This document shows, one piece after another, positions 44,451-52,950 of a stretch of DNA of 64,000 nucleotides. Both the position numbers and the translations under genes were made by a program. The stretch comes from Treponema sp. (GTDB taxonomy: Bacteria; Spirochaetota; Spirochaetia; Treponematales; Treponemataceae), in NCBI GenBank assembly GCA_024402535.1, contig JAKSTN010000003.1, forward strand, positions 1 to 64,000. The letters run 5' to 3'. Position 1 is the stretch's first letter. Each line of letters begins with the position of its first letter. Under the pieces are notes generated by a model that saw only the letters and a program-made list of their open reading frames with translations, had not been told where the DNA came from and did no database searches.

Positions 44451-45890
44451 ATGAAAAAAGCAGGTTATACAATTGGTACACTTATCATTCTTTTGATTTG
44501 TGCTTTCGTATTTGTTCTGGTTCCAGCAATGGCAGGAAGCGGAAAACAGCAGGAAGTTCCATCTTTTGGATCTTATAACAAAAAGCAGATTCGCTATGAA
44601 CAGAATTCTGACATGGCAAACTTTGTTTCTCAGTATGGTCAGTATTATCAGAGCATGGGAATGCAGATTGACCAGTCAACATACTATTACATTTATAATT
44701 ATGCCTTTAATTCAACTGTAGCAAAAATGGCTGCAGAAGATACAGTATCAAAAAGTGGTTACAAAGTTCCAAAAGCTGCTGTAACTCGCCAGATGCTTCC
44801 ATACTTCTCAGATGAAAATGGAAACTATAATTCAAAGGCTTACAGATCAACACCTGAAAGCACTATTGCTCAGATGAGAAATGAAATTGAAGCAAGTCTT
44901 ATTTCTACCCGTTACAATGATGACCACTTTGGTTCAGACAACGGAATGTTTGGTCTTAAAGCTTCAACAGCTGAGCTTGATTTCCTTGCAAAAATGGACG
45001 AAGGAAAACGCGGTTTCGATATGGCTGCTTTCCCACTGGCAGGTTATCCTGACTCAGAAAAAGCTGCTTTTGGAAAAGCAAATGCTTCAAAATTCATTAA
45101 ATATGATATGTCTGTAATTACAGTAGAAGATGAAGCTACAGCAAAAAAAGTTCTGAAAAGACTGAATGCAGAAGAAATCACATTTGCAGATGCAGTTGCT
45201 GAATACTCAGAAAAGAATTACTCAAACTCTGAAGGAAAACTCAACTCAAATTATGCATATCAGATTGAAAACATTATGAATGATTCTGCTGAAGCTGCTC
45301 TGATTGGTGCTCTGAAAGCCGGAGAAAAATCAGAAATCATCAAGACAAAATATGGATACTCAATCTTCATGGCAGACGGTGATTCAGTTGCTCCAGACTT
45401 TGATTCAGAAGATATGCTTAAGACTGTTAACTCTTACCTGAATTCTTATGAATCAAGTGTAATCGAAAACTACTTCATTGCAGAAGCAAAAGATTTCATT
45501 GCAGAAGCTGCTATGGATGGTTTTGATGCTGCATGTACAAAACATGGAATTGAAAAGGATGTCATTGCTCCATTCCCATTGAACTACGGAAACTCTTCAA
45601 TTGCCGGAACTCTTAATACAAATGTTCCTGGCCTTGCAAATGCTGCAACAAATGAAAACTTCCTTAATACAGCATTCGCTCTTAAGATGAATGAAGTTTC
45701 AGAACCATTGGTTCTGGATGGAAACGTTCTTGTTCTTAAATACACTACAGATGGTGAAGCTGCTGAAGAAGAACCTTCTCTTCCTGATACATCAAGCTTT
45801 GATGAAAACAGTGCTTCAAGTGCTATTATGAACAGTCCAAAACTGCAGAATAACTTCACATCTACTTACTTTGAATATTTCCTGAACTAG
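44451..45890 (+). CDS. PpiD/SurA-like peptidyl-prolyl isomerase, membrane-anchored
   Basis: A 479-residue envelope foldase. A single N-terminal hydrophobic anchor (about residues 6-28, YTIGTLIILLICAFVFVLVPA) places the rest outside the cytoplasm. A SurA_N-type helical chaperone region follows (about 40-210). A parvulin-like domain lies around 220-310, with EITFADAVAEYSEKN, LIGALKAGEKSEIIKTKYGYSIFMADG. The C-terminal helical part has no clear family. The layout matches PpiD-type proteins that receive substrates emerging from SecYEG. It has its own AAGGA site and is followed after 10 nt by the DUF115 gene. Catalytic competence of the parvulin domain is uncertain. Confidence 0.8.
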   Translation: MKKAGYTIGTLIILLICAFVFVLVPAMAGSGKQQEVPSFGSYNKKQIRYEQNSDMANFVSQYGQYYQSMGMQIDQSTYYYIYNYAFNSTVAKMAAEDTVSKSGYKVPKAAVTRQMLPYFSDENGNYNSKAYRSTPESTIAQMRNEIEASLISTRYNDDHFGSDNGMFGLKASTAELDFLAKMDEGKRGFDMAAFPLAGYPDSEKAAFGKANASKFIKYDMSVITVEDEATAKKVLKRLNAEEITFADAVAEYSEKNYSNSEGKLNSNYAYQIENIMNDSAEAALIGALKAGEKSEIIKTKYGYSIFMADGDSVAPDFDSEDMLKTVNSYLNSYESSVIENYFIAEAKDFIAEAAMDGFDAACTKHGIEKDVIAPFPLNYGNSSIAGTLNTNVPGLANAATNENFLNTAFALKMNEVSEPLVLDGNVLVLKYTTDGEAAEEEPSLPDTSSFDENSASSAIMNSPKLQNNFTSTYFEYFLN

Positions 45891-45900
45891 GATTTTCATA

Positions 45901-47505
45901 TTGAGTGAAATAAAAAATACAAAGCCCTGTCTGGTAGAAACTGGTCAGGGCTTTTCTGTTGTATATAACGAAAAGTTTCTCTATTCAAAATATAACCCTT
46001 CCAAAAATATCTGTCAGAAAATTTCTTCAATGGATTTTTTGCCGGGAACAATAATTCTGGCGGTTTCTCCTGTTCTTGAATATGGTTTGAAAGATCTGTG
46101 TGAAAAGCTCCCTGAAAATTGTATTGTTCTTCTTTGTGAAGCAGATAAGAATCTTGCGGCTTTTGAAAGGGAGAGGGGACTTGAACCCCTATGTCATGAC
46201 CCCCGGATTATTAAAGTTTCAGAAAACGAATTGTATGATCTTCCGGTAATCTTTCAAAAAACAGCATATACATTTGAAGGCGGAAAACAGGTGAATTTTG
46301 CAGGAAATTATCGTCGTGTAATCCGTATTGATTTTTCTGCCGGCGTTCAGTTTTGTTCTGATTTTTACAATATGCTTGAAACTGCCTGTGTGAACTCCAT
46401 ACGACAGTTCTGGACGAACCGTTTTACACTTGCAAAATTCGGTCGGAAATATTCCCGTAATATGTTCTGTAATCTGAAAACTATTTCAGAAACAAAACCA
46501 CTTTCAGATTTTATAGGAAAAATTGACCGCAATATTTATGTGTTTGGGGCAGGTGAAAGTGCCGAAGATGGCATAAATGAAGTGAAAAGACTTTCTTCCA
46601 GCCAGAAGCCTTTTATTTTGTGCGCGGATACGGCGTTTCCAATGATTAAGTCAAATGGAATTGTACCCGACGGCATTGTTGTGGATGAAGCCCAGAGTAT
46701 AATTGCGCAAAGCTTTATTGGTGCCCGAAGGGCCGCTATAGAAGATGGCGTTCAGGTTTTTCAAAGTCTTTGTTCTCTGCCACATGTGGCAGGACGACTT
46801 TTCCCTAAAAAGAATATAACTTTTTATGCCACAGAATATGCAGCAAGTTCTTTCTTTGAGTCACTTAAAAATGAAAAATTCTTTCCTCCTGTAGTTCCCG
46901 CTTTTGGCTCTGTTGGAATAACCACATATATTCTTGCATGTCTTTTCAGATTGAATGAAAGCATAGAAATCAGAGATTTCGGCCTTGATTTTGCATACAG
47001 TAAGGGAAAAACTCATGCCCGGGGAACACCTTCTCATAAACGTCAGCTGAGACAAGTGACAAGACTTAAAGGCTCAGAAAATTTTGAGAGCTGTTTCGGA
47101 AAGAACGTTTTACGGTTTCCTGAAACAGCAAGGTTTCCATATACCACACCAGTTCTTGTCGGATATGCTGAAACATTCCGTCAGGTAAAAGAACAGGGAA
47201 AAGACATTACTTCTTCCATAGAAAAAGAGTGGACGCTGAAGCATAAAGCTTCAAAAGAAAGTGAAGATACATCTGTTACGGCGTTTATTTTATCTGAAAA
47301 GGCTGCACTTGAAGAGCTTCGTGATCTTTTAAGCGGTAAAGGTGATTTTCCTGAAACGGAACGAAGTGAAAAAATCCGTATTTTACTTGAAAACCGTCAG
47401 TATCTGTATCTTCATTTCCCTGATGGATACAATTTTTCAATGGAATTAAATTTCCTTAAACGTGTACGCGGTGAAATCGACGGTTTTTTGAAGGTTCTAC
47501 AATAA
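45901..47505 (+). CDS. DUF115 / Maf-type protein (MptE-like domain)
   Basis: A 534-residue cytoplasmic protein. The central block IYVFGAGESAEDGINE, followed by FILCADTAFPMIKSNGIVPDGIVVDEAQ, is the DUF115 fold found in 6-hydroxymethylpterin pyrophosphokinases (MptE) and in motility-accessory (Maf) flagellin glycosylation proteins. In a spirochaete with motility genes nearby, the Maf-like reading is plausible but unproven. The start is TTG at 45901, with AGGA 8 nt upstream; no good ATG precedes the conserved region. It follows the PpiD-like gene after 10 nt, so it is probably cotranscribed. The C-terminal 60 residues are helical without recognisable motifs. Confidence 0.72.
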   Translation: MSEIKNTKPCLVETGQGFSVVYNEKFLYSKYNPSKNICQKISSMDFLPGTIILAVSPVLEYGLKDLCEKLPENCIVLLCEADKNLAAFERERGLEPLCHDPRIIKVSENELYDLPVIFQKTAYTFEGGKQVNFAGNYRRVIRIDFSAGVQFCSDFYNMLETACVNSIRQFWTNRFTLAKFGRKYSRNMFCNLKTISETKPLSDFIGKIDRNIYVFGAGESAEDGINEVKRLSSSQKPFILCADTAFPMIKSNGIVPDGIVVDEAQSIIAQSFIGARRAAIEDGVQVFQSLCSLPHVAGRLFPKKNITFYATEYAASSFFESLKNEKFFPPVVPAFGSVGITTYILACLFRLNESIEIRDFGLDFAYSKGKTHARGTPSHKRQLRQVTRLKGSENFESCFGKNVLRFPETARFPYTTPVLVGYAETFRQVKEQGKDITSSIEKEWTLKHKASKESEDTSVTAFILSEKAALEELRDLLSGKGDFPETERSEKIRILLENRQYLYLHFPDGYNFSMELNFLKRVRGEIDGFLKVLQ

Positions 47506-47598
47506 AATCTGGTTAAATCTTAATTGAAAACTTAAAGTCTTGGGATTATAATTAACAAAATATACAAACTAGTTTTACTGGTTATAGGAGTTAATTTT

Positions 47599-48936
47599 AT
47601 GGATTTGATTTACGGAATCAAAGACAAGCCAAGCTTTGGAAAAACAGTGCTGTTTGCTATCCAGCAGCTTCTGGCTATCATGGCTGCAACAATTGCAGTT
47701 CCTGCTATTGTTGGTAACGGTCTTTCGGCATCAGCTGCATTATTTGGTGCAGGTGTTGGTACATTTGTTTATCTGCTCTTTACAAAAAGTGCTTCTCCGG
47801 TTTTCCTGGGAAGCTCTTTTGCTTTTATAGGCTCAATGTTCAGTGCATTCGGTGGAGCTGCTTCGCTTGCCGTTGGTTACTGGGGATTGATTATCGGTGC
47901 TCTTATGGCAGGGCTTGTTTATGTAATTATCGCTGTAATCGTAAAATTCTGCGGTGTAAAATGGATCGATAAACTTATGCCTCCTGTTATCATTGGACCT
48001 ACAGTTTCTATTATCGGACTCAGCCTTTCGGGAAACGCTGTAGGTGATTTGATGAAATCAAGCGTAGCTGGTGGAAGTGTTTACGTAGCACTTATCTGTG
48101 GTCTTGTTACACTTGCCGTAACAATGCTCTGTTCTACATATTCAAAGAAAATCGGACGTCTTATTCCTTTCATCATTGGTATTGCAGCAGGTTATGTTCT
48201 TGCTTCAATTTTCGCTCTCATTGGAACACTGGCAGATGCTCCAGCTCTTATTGTAATCAACTACGGTGCTCTTAAAGCTCTGGACTTCGGTTCGGTTTCT
48301 GGTTACCTTTCACTTCCTAAATTTACATTCATGCTTGGTGGAACGGCTGGTCTTAAAGGTCTTACAGGTTCTTATCTTCTTACTCTGTTTGCTGCTTACG
48401 TTCCTGTAGCTTTCGTAGTATTTGCTGAACACCTGGCAGATCACAAAAATCTTTCTGCTATCATCGGAACAAATCTTCTTGAAGAACCTGGTCTTACAAA
48501 GACACTTCTTGGAGACGGTGTTGGTACAATGGTTTCAACATTCTTCGGTGGATGTCCAAACACAACATACGGTGAATCAATTGGTTGTGTAGCTATTACA
48601 CGTAATGCTTCAACAATCACAATCTGGTTCTGTGCAGTTCTCTGTATCATCTTCTCTCTGATTTCTCCTCTGGTAGCTCTGCTTGAAACAATCCCATCTT
48701 GTGTAATGGGTGGTGTATGTATCGCACTTTACGGATTCATTGCCGTTTCAGGATTCAAGATGTTCCAGCAGGTTGATCTGAATAAAAACCGCAACCTCTT
48801 CGTTGCATCAGTTATCTTTATTACTGGTGTTGGCGGAATGGTTGTAAGCTTCGGTAAAGTTGAAATCAGAACAGTAGCTTGTGCTCTGATTCTTGGTATC
48901 CTTACAAACGTAATGCTTTCTAAAGAAACAGAATAG
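47599..48936 (+). CDS. uraA: Uracil:cation symporter (NCS2/UraA family)
   Basis: A 445-residue inner-membrane transporter with about 12-14 hydrophobic segments. UraA signatures include LLAIMAATIAVPAIVGNG, SPVFLGSSFAFIGSM, VVFAEHLADHKNLS (the membrane-embedded Glu and His), and STFFGGCPNTTYGESIGCVAITR with the second Glu. The GCPNTTYGE form is typical of uracil rather than xanthine permeases. A TAGGAG site precedes the ATG by 9 nt, and a strong terminator follows. No pyr genes are adjacent. I see no obvious PyrR-binding loop in the 93-nt upstream gap. Confidence 0.92.
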   Translation: MDLIYGIKDKPSFGKTVLFAIQQLLAIMAATIAVPAIVGNGLSASAALFGAGVGTFVYLLFTKSASPVFLGSSFAFIGSMFSAFGGAASLAVGYWGLIIGALMAGLVYVIIAVIVKFCGVKWIDKLMPPVIIGPTVSIIGLSLSGNAVGDLMKSSVAGGSVYVALICGLVTLAVTMLCSTYSKKIGRLIPFIIGIAAGYVLASIFALIGTLADAPALIVINYGALKALDFGSVSGYLSLPKFTFMLGGTAGLKGLTGSYLLTLFAAYVPVAFVVFAEHLADHKNLSAIIGTNLLEEPGLTKTLLGDGVGTMVSTFFGGCPNTTYGESIGCVAITRNASTITIWFCAVLCIIFSLISPLVALLETIPSCVMGGVCIALYGFIAVSGFKMFQQVDLNKNRNLFVASVIFITGVGGMVVSFGKVEIRTVACALILGILTNVMLSKETE

Positions 48937-48960
48937 TTCTAAGTCTTGTAAAGTATAAAG

Positions 48961-48990
48961 TCGCCTGGATTTTTCCAGGCGATTTTTTTT
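48961..48990 (+). terminator. Terminator of the uracil permease gene
   Basis: TCGCCTGG at 48961-48968 pairs with CCAGGCGA at 48975-48982, followed by eight T residues. Confidence 0.9.
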
Positions 48991-49063
48991 ATAGAATTAG
49001 ATCGAATATATTTTCTGGTCCGCACAAGGCAAAGTAGTTTTAAGCATTAGATTAAACGGGGGA

Positions 49064-49243
49064 TGTCACACCGATTTGGTTTTGCTCACGCAAAACCTTT
49101 GCAGTAAGTTATCTTTTTGACAGAAAGATATCCTACAGAATACGCCATTCTAAAAAATAAATTCCCATACAAACAGACGGCCCCATAGCTCGTTAGAGCG
49201 TTGCGTTAGCTGCCATTACCCCTACATTTCAATCGGTGTGACA
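49064..49243. mobile_element. 180-bp MITE-like element with 13-bp inverted ends
   Basis: The ends TGTCACACCGATT (49064-49076) and AATCGGTGTGACA (49231-49243) are perfect inverted repeats. Just inside the left end, GGTTTTGC and GCAAAACC form a hairpin; another, TATCTTT/AAAGATA, lies near 49110-49132. The right 105 bp (49139-49243) is the second copy of the repeat at 4264-4368. There is no coding capacity. A remnant of the 4-kb structured segment (15 bp, CCGGGAGTAAGTTTT, inverted) sits just outside at 49290-49304. The rest of the 48991-49350 gap carries nothing further. Confidence 0.65.
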
Positions 49244-49315
49244 TTCTCCGATTTATCAAAATTAATAGTTAGAATTACAACTATGCGGCCCGGGAGTAAG
49301 TTTTATGAAACAAAG

Positions 49316-49344
49316 GGGACAGATAGCTTATTGTCTGGTAATAT
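49316..49344 (+). promoter_or_regulatory. Possible promoter of the nitroreductase gene
   Basis: GGGACA at 49316-49321, a 17-nt spacer and TAATAT at 49339-49344, 6 nt before the ATG at 49351. An overlapping TATAAT at 49344-49349 would be too close to the start codon. No Shine-Dalgarno is present. Confidence 0.4.
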
Positions 49345-49350
49345 ATAATT

Positions 49351-49809
49351 ATGGAATTTATATCACTTATAAAAAAGCGGCACAGTGTGCGCACTTATGC
49401 TGGTACTGAAGTTTCAGATGAAAAAATTACTGAACTGATTAAAGCCGCAGAACTGGCACCAACAAGCCGGAATAAAAAGCCTGTAAAACTGATTGCAGTA
49501 AAAGACCGAAAACTGCTTGAAAAACTTTCTGTTGCAAAAGCAGGCGGTTCACAGATGCTGAAAGATGCCGGAGCGGCTATTGTTGTAACAGGGGATTCAG
49601 AAAAGTCTGATGTATGGGTGGAAGACTGTTCTATTGCTATGACTTATCTGCATCTTGCCGCCACAGACTTAGGGCTTGGCAGCTGCTGGATCCAGATCCG
49701 CAACCGAAAGAATGCAGAGGGTAGAGATTCCGCTGACTACATAAAGGATTTGCTTGGAATCAAGGCTCCTTTTGAAGTTCTTGCGGTATTATCTGTTGGA
49801 AATGTGTGA
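49351..49809 (+). CDS. Nitroreductase-family FMN protein
   Basis: A short (152-residue) nitroreductase-fold flavoprotein. The N-terminal signature LIKKRHSVRTYAGTEVS supplies the FMN-phosphate Arg residues. PTSRNKKPVKLIAV and the later DLGLGSCWIQIRNR and PFEVLAVLSVGN blocks complete the family pattern. Such enzymes reduce nitro compounds, quinones or flavins with NAD(P)H; the substrate cannot be told from sequence. It is flanked on both sides by MITE-like repeats. Its 3' repeat supplies a hairpin with a T tract that probably ends transcription. Confidence 0.88.
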   Translation: MEFISLIKKRHSVRTYAGTEVSDEKITELIKAAELAPTSRNKKPVKLIAVKDRKLLEKLSVAKAGGSQMLKDAGAAIVVTGDSEKSDVWVEDCSIAMTYLHLAATDLGLGSCWIQIRNRKNAEGRDSADYIKDLLGIKAPFEVLAVLSVGNV

Positions 49810-49816
49810 GTAGAAG

Positions 49817-49898
49817 TCACACTGATTGGATTTTGCTAACGCAAAATCTTTTTTTTTAAATTAAAAGGGATGACGTTAGTCAGCCCGAATCAGTGTGA
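49817..49898. mobile_element. Short MITE-like element with related inverted ends
   Basis: TCACACTGATT (49817-49827) and AATCAGTGTGA (49888-49898) are perfect inverted ends differing by one base from those at 49064 and 49231. Inside, GATTTTGC (49829-49836) and GCAAAATC (49841-49848) form a hairpin followed by nine T residues, an apparent terminator for the nitroreductase gene. It matches the internal hairpin of the longer element. Confidence 0.65.
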
Positions 49899-49905
49899 TA
49901 AACAA

Positions 49906-50012
49906 AAAAAGGACTGTACAATTGTAAATGTCATGTTGAATTTATTTCAGCATCTACTGTAGAGATTCCGAAACAAGTTCGGAATGGCATTCTAATTTAG
50001 TACAGTCCTTTT
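49906..50012. repeat. Inverted-repeat element with two internal hairpins
   Basis: AAAAGGACTGTAC (ending 49919) pairs with GTACAGTCCTTTT (50000-50012). Inside are a TGTTGAA/TTCAGCA-type hairpin (about 49932-49952) and ATTCCGAA/TTCGGAAT (about 49965-49985). The layout is a three-way junction. It lies between the convergent nitroreductase and asd genes and may terminate both. The inner half resembles the widespread GTCATGCTGAA-type bacterial palindromes. Confidence 0.6.
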
Positions 50013-50032
50013 CTATTTAGTAAATCTTATGC

Positions 50033-51133
50033 CTACAGGTTGTCAAAAAATCCTTTAGCTTTAAGAAGTTCGGCGTTCAGGATTCCACCAAGAGCAGCAC
50101 CACGTTTTGTGTTGTGGCTCAGAGCAACGAATTTAACGTCGAATACGTTACATGGGCGGAGACGTCCGATTACACAAGCCATTCCTTTTTCTGTTTCACG
50201 GTCACGGCGTGGCTGTGGGCGGTTTTCTTCGTGGCGAACAACGATTGCGTGTTCTGGAGCTGAAGGAAGTTTCAGTTCCTGTGGAACTGAAGAGTATGAT
50301 GTCCATACTTTTTCGATTTCTTCCAGGCTTGGTTTTTTGTCTTCTGGAAGGTCAAATTCCAGAGAAACACATGCTGTGTGTCCGTCAATTACAGGTACAC
50401 GTGTACATGTTGAAGAAACTTTTGGAAGTGTTGCGTTTTCAATTTTTCCGTCTTTTACAGTTCCAAGAATCTTAAGACATTCTTTTTCTGTTTTTTCTTC
50501 TTCACCACCGATGTAAGGAACAATGTTGTCGATCATATCGAATGAAGGAACACCTGGGTAACCTGCACCTGAAGTTGCCTGAAGAGTTGTAACGATCATT
50601 CTCTTAACAGGGTAACCTGCCATGATGAGAGCGTGCAGCGGCATCATGTATGTCTGAAGAGAACAGTTTGGTTTTACTGCGATGAAACCTTTGTCCCATC
50701 CGTGGTGTTTTTTCTGTTCTGCAATTACGTCCAGGTGAGAGTAGTTGATTTCTGGAACCAGCATTGGAACATCTTCTGTCCAGCGGTTTGCAGAAGCATT
50801 TGAAACTACAGGGATTCCTTCAGCGGCGTAAGCAGCTTCCAGAGCCTTGATAGCGTCTTTGTCCATTTCCAGGGCTGAGAATACGAATTTACATTTTCCG
50901 ATTGCTTTTGAAGCATCGTTTGCATCTTCAACGATAAGGTCAGCTACATCGGCAGGAATATTTGCACCGATAAGCCAGCGTGAAGAAACTGCATCTTTAT
51001 AAGGTTTTCCGGCAGAACGTGGTGAAGCAGCTACGAAAGTTACTTTGAACCATGGATGATCTTCCAGAAGTTTGATATAGCGCTGGCCAACCATACCTGT
51101 TGCGCCAAGAACACCTACACTAATTTTTTCCAT
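50033..51133 (-). CDS. asd: Aspartate-semialdehyde dehydrogenase
   Basis: Converts L-aspartyl-4-phosphate to aspartate semialdehyde with NADPH, the branch point to lysine/diaminopimelate, threonine and methionine. The 366-residue protein starts MEKISVGVLGATGMVGQRYI (nucleotide-binding GATGMVGQ). The catalytic Cys157 lies in VKPNCSLQTYM and the family His in VPVIDGHTACVSLE. The sequence style (LLEDHPWFKV, ASGAGYPGVPS) is of the archaeal/fungal-type subfamily rather than the E. coli type. A clear AGGAG site precedes the ATG. dapA lies upstream in the same direction, separated by a 114-nt hairpin-rich gap. Confidence 0.95.
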   Translation of the reverse strand: MEKISVGVLGATGMVGQRYIKLLEDHPWFKVTFVAASPRSAGKPYKDAVSSRWLIGANIPADVADLIVEDANDASKAIGKCKFVFSALEMDKDAIKALEAAYAAEGIPVVSNASANRWTEDVPMLVPEINYSHLDVIAEQKKHHGWDKGFIAVKPNCSLQTYMMPLHALIMAGYPVKRMIVTTLQATSGAGYPGVPSFDMIDNIVPYIGGEEEKTEKECLKILGTVKDGKIENATLPKVSSTCTRVPVIDGHTACVSLEFDLPEDKKPSLEEIEKVWTSYSSVPQELKLPSAPEHAIVVRHEENRPQPRRDRETEKGMACVIGRLRPCNVFDVKFVALSHNTKRGAALGGILNAELLKAKGFFDNL

Positions 51134-51156
51134 GTTAAAATCTCCTAATAGGGTTT

Positions 51157-51233
51157 TAGGGGCGGAGCCCCTAGGTGATGGGGGTGTGGAGCAGACGCTC
51201 AGCGACTGCGACCAGGGGGAAGGCTTTCCCCCT
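51157..51233. repeat. Two GC-rich hairpins between dapA and asd
   Basis: TAGGGG/CCCCTA (51157-51173) and AGGGGGAA/TTCCCCCT (51214-51233) form two strong hairpins in the gap between two co-directional genes. No T tract follows on the minus strand. Either a repeat element or a regulatory stem pair that reduces read-through. Confidence 0.5.
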
Positions 51234-51247
51234 CCATCAGATAAATC

Positions 51248-52153
51248 TTAAAGACCGCATTCAGTAAGAGCGGCTTTTATTACTTCCTTAGCAGAGTCTG
51301 TAACTTCTACCAGTGGAAGACGAACAGTTCCGGCTGGAAGTCCTTTTACGGTCATAGCATATTTGATTGAAGTAGGGTTACCGTCAACAAAGGCTGCCTT
51401 GAAGAAAGGAAGAAGTTTGTAATGCATTTTGCGTGCTTCTGCAAAATCGCCTTTCAGAGCTGTGTTAGCCAGTTCTGTAACTGCTTTTGGTGCCAGGTTA
51501 GAAACTACAGAAATAATTCCGTCTCCACCAACTGAAATCAGTGGAAGTGTGAGTCCGTCGTCTCCAGAAAGAACTGCAAAATCAGGATGAGCTGATTTAA
51601 CCTGCTGGATAACTTCCATCATCTGGTTGATGTTTCCGCTTGCTTCCTTTACACCGCAGATGTTTGGAAGTTCTGCAATGCGCTTAAGAACGTCTGTTGG
51701 AATGTTTGTTCCAGTTCTTCCCTGAATATTGTAAACCAGGATAGGTACTCCAACTTTTGAACAGGCTTCAAAGTGGCGGAAAATACCTTCCTTGCTTGGT
51801 TTGTTGTAGTATGGAGTAACAACCAGGGCTGCATCGGCACCTGCTTTTTTAGCGCGTTCGCAGTATTTGACTGCGTCACGTGTGTTGTTACTGCCGGCGC
51901 CCAAAACGAGAGGGATTTTTTTACCGGTAGATTTTTCAAATGCGCGTACTTCTTCAAATACGACTTTAATAATTTCGTCTTCTTCGTCTTCATCCAGAGT
52001 TGGGGTTTCTGCTGTTGTTCCGAGAGGAACAAGTCCGTCGATGCCCTGTTCGAGCTGGAATTTAACATTTTTACGAAGACCATCATAATCTACTGAACCG
52101 TCCTGGTTCATAGGAGTTACCATTGCTGTGAATGCACCCTGTAATTTAATCAT
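51248..52153 (-). CDS. dapA: 4-hydroxy-tetrahydrodipicolinate synthase
   Basis: Condenses pyruvate with aspartate semialdehyde in the lysine/diaminopimelate pathway. The 301-residue barrel shows PLGTTAETPTL with the catalytic Thr pair, the Tyr in LVYNIQGRTG (family motif YNxPxRT with Q-G here) and the Schiff-base Lys169 in CGVKEASGN. The N-terminal MVTPMNQDGSVDYDGL is typical. A GAGG site precedes the ATG, and a TATATA-like -10 on the minus strand lies just upstream. It is adjacent to asd, which produces its substrate, so they act in sequence. Confidence 0.95.
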   Translation of the reverse strand: MIKLQGAFTAMVTPMNQDGSVDYDGLRKNVKFQLEQGIDGLVPLGTTAETPTLDEDEEDEIIKVVFEEVRAFEKSTGKKIPLVLGAGSNNTRDAVKYCERAKKAGADAALVVTPYYNKPSKEGIFRHFEACSKVGVPILVYNIQGRTGTNIPTDVLKRIAELPNICGVKEASGNINQMMEVIQQVKSAHPDFAVLSGDDGLTLPLISVGGDGIISVVSNLAPKAVTELANTALKGDFAEARKMHYKLLPFFKAAFVDGNPTSIKYAMTVKGLPAGTVRLPLVEVTDSAKEVIKAALTECGL

Positions 52154-52287
52154 AAATCGCCTCTATATAAAATGAGATTCTACCATTATGACGAAATTTG
52201 ATGTATTGCTCAATATTCAAAAATGAAATTTTACTGAAAAACTTTAGTGAGAGTAAAGAAATTCGGCTTTTAAATTAAAGTATTTAT

Positions 52288-52947
52288 TTAATCATCATTC
52301 AGGTATTTTACACACTGGCCTTTTACAAGCCATGCAACCCCGTAGGCAAGCTGAAAAAAGCATTCACCAATGAAAACAAAAAAGTGATATGGTTTTAATG
52401 CTGGAATTATATTTGTAGAAAGAATGAAAAGGGCTCCCACGCACATAAGAATAAAACAGGTAAGATAAATTTTGTTTCGTAAAAGTTTTTTATTTGTGAC
52501 AGTAACACCGCGTTTTCTAAAGCGCATAACCTGAATTGCAAATGAGGAATAAAGGATCAGTGCACTTAAAGTATGGATAGTTCCTGAAAGTTCTACAGGA
52601 AGGCAGAAAAGTCCTACAATGGGTTCTGTCGTTGCGCGTCCGTCGGAACATGGAAAAACTACGATAAAAATGGAAGTAACAGCTGAAATAGTTGTAATAA
52701 TGTTGTCCCAGGTGTCGTATCCATTGTAAGCCCAGAAATAGATTCCTGTAGCACAGAGAAGACCAATCATCATCATACGTGAATTGGCATAATATGTTGC
52801 AGAAATCGATTCATACCAGCCCGGATAGTTTACTCCGCGAAGGGCACCTATAAAACCGAATCCAACAGAAAGAACCGGGAGTAAAATACAAAGTACTCCA
52901 AGAATCTTCTGTTGTCTCATCATTGTAGTTTTCTGTAAATCTGTCAT
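52288..52947 (-). CDS. DUF998-like integral membrane protein
   Basis: A 219-residue membrane protein with about six hydrophobic segments (for example LGVLCILLPVLSVGFGFIGA, MMMIGLLCATGIYFWAY, AVTSIFIVVFPC and FILMCVGALFILSTNIIPA). The polar motif YPGWYESISATYYANSRMM follows TM1, and a Cys-Ser-Asp-Gly stretch follows TM3. The pattern suggests the DUF998 superfamily, whose function is unknown. Its start is 3 nt beyond the cimA stop, so it is cotranscribed and probably translationally coupled with citramalate synthase. No link to branched-chain amino-acid synthesis is visible in its sequence. Confidence 0.6.
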   Translation of the reverse strand: MTDLQKTTMMRQQKILGVLCILLPVLSVGFGFIGALRGVNYPGWYESISATYYANSRMMMIGLLCATGIYFWAYNGYDTWDNIITTISAVTSIFIVVFPCSDGRATTEPIVGLFCLPVELSGTIHTLSALILYSSFAIQVMRFRKRGVTVTNKKLLRNKIYLTCFILMCVGALFILSTNIIPALKPYHFFVFIGECFFQLAYGVAWLVKGQCVKYLNDD

Positions 52948-52950
52948 ATC

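Noticed and set aside
47568..47583. Sequence resembling a Trp-repressor operator before the uracil permease
   Set aside because: ACTAGTT and ACTGGT halves are present, but the half-site spacing is one base longer than in E. coli operators, one half is degenerate, and the gene has no link to tryptophan.
47506..47598. PyrR- or uracil-responsive attenuator before the permease
   Set aside because: The 93-nt gap shows no terminator/antiterminator pair or conserved PyrR-binding loop.
49344..49349. TATAAT directly abutting the nitroreductase ATG as the true -10
   Set aside because: Only one base separates it from the start codon, so transcription would begin inside the gene; the overlapping TAATAT six bases before the ATG fits better.
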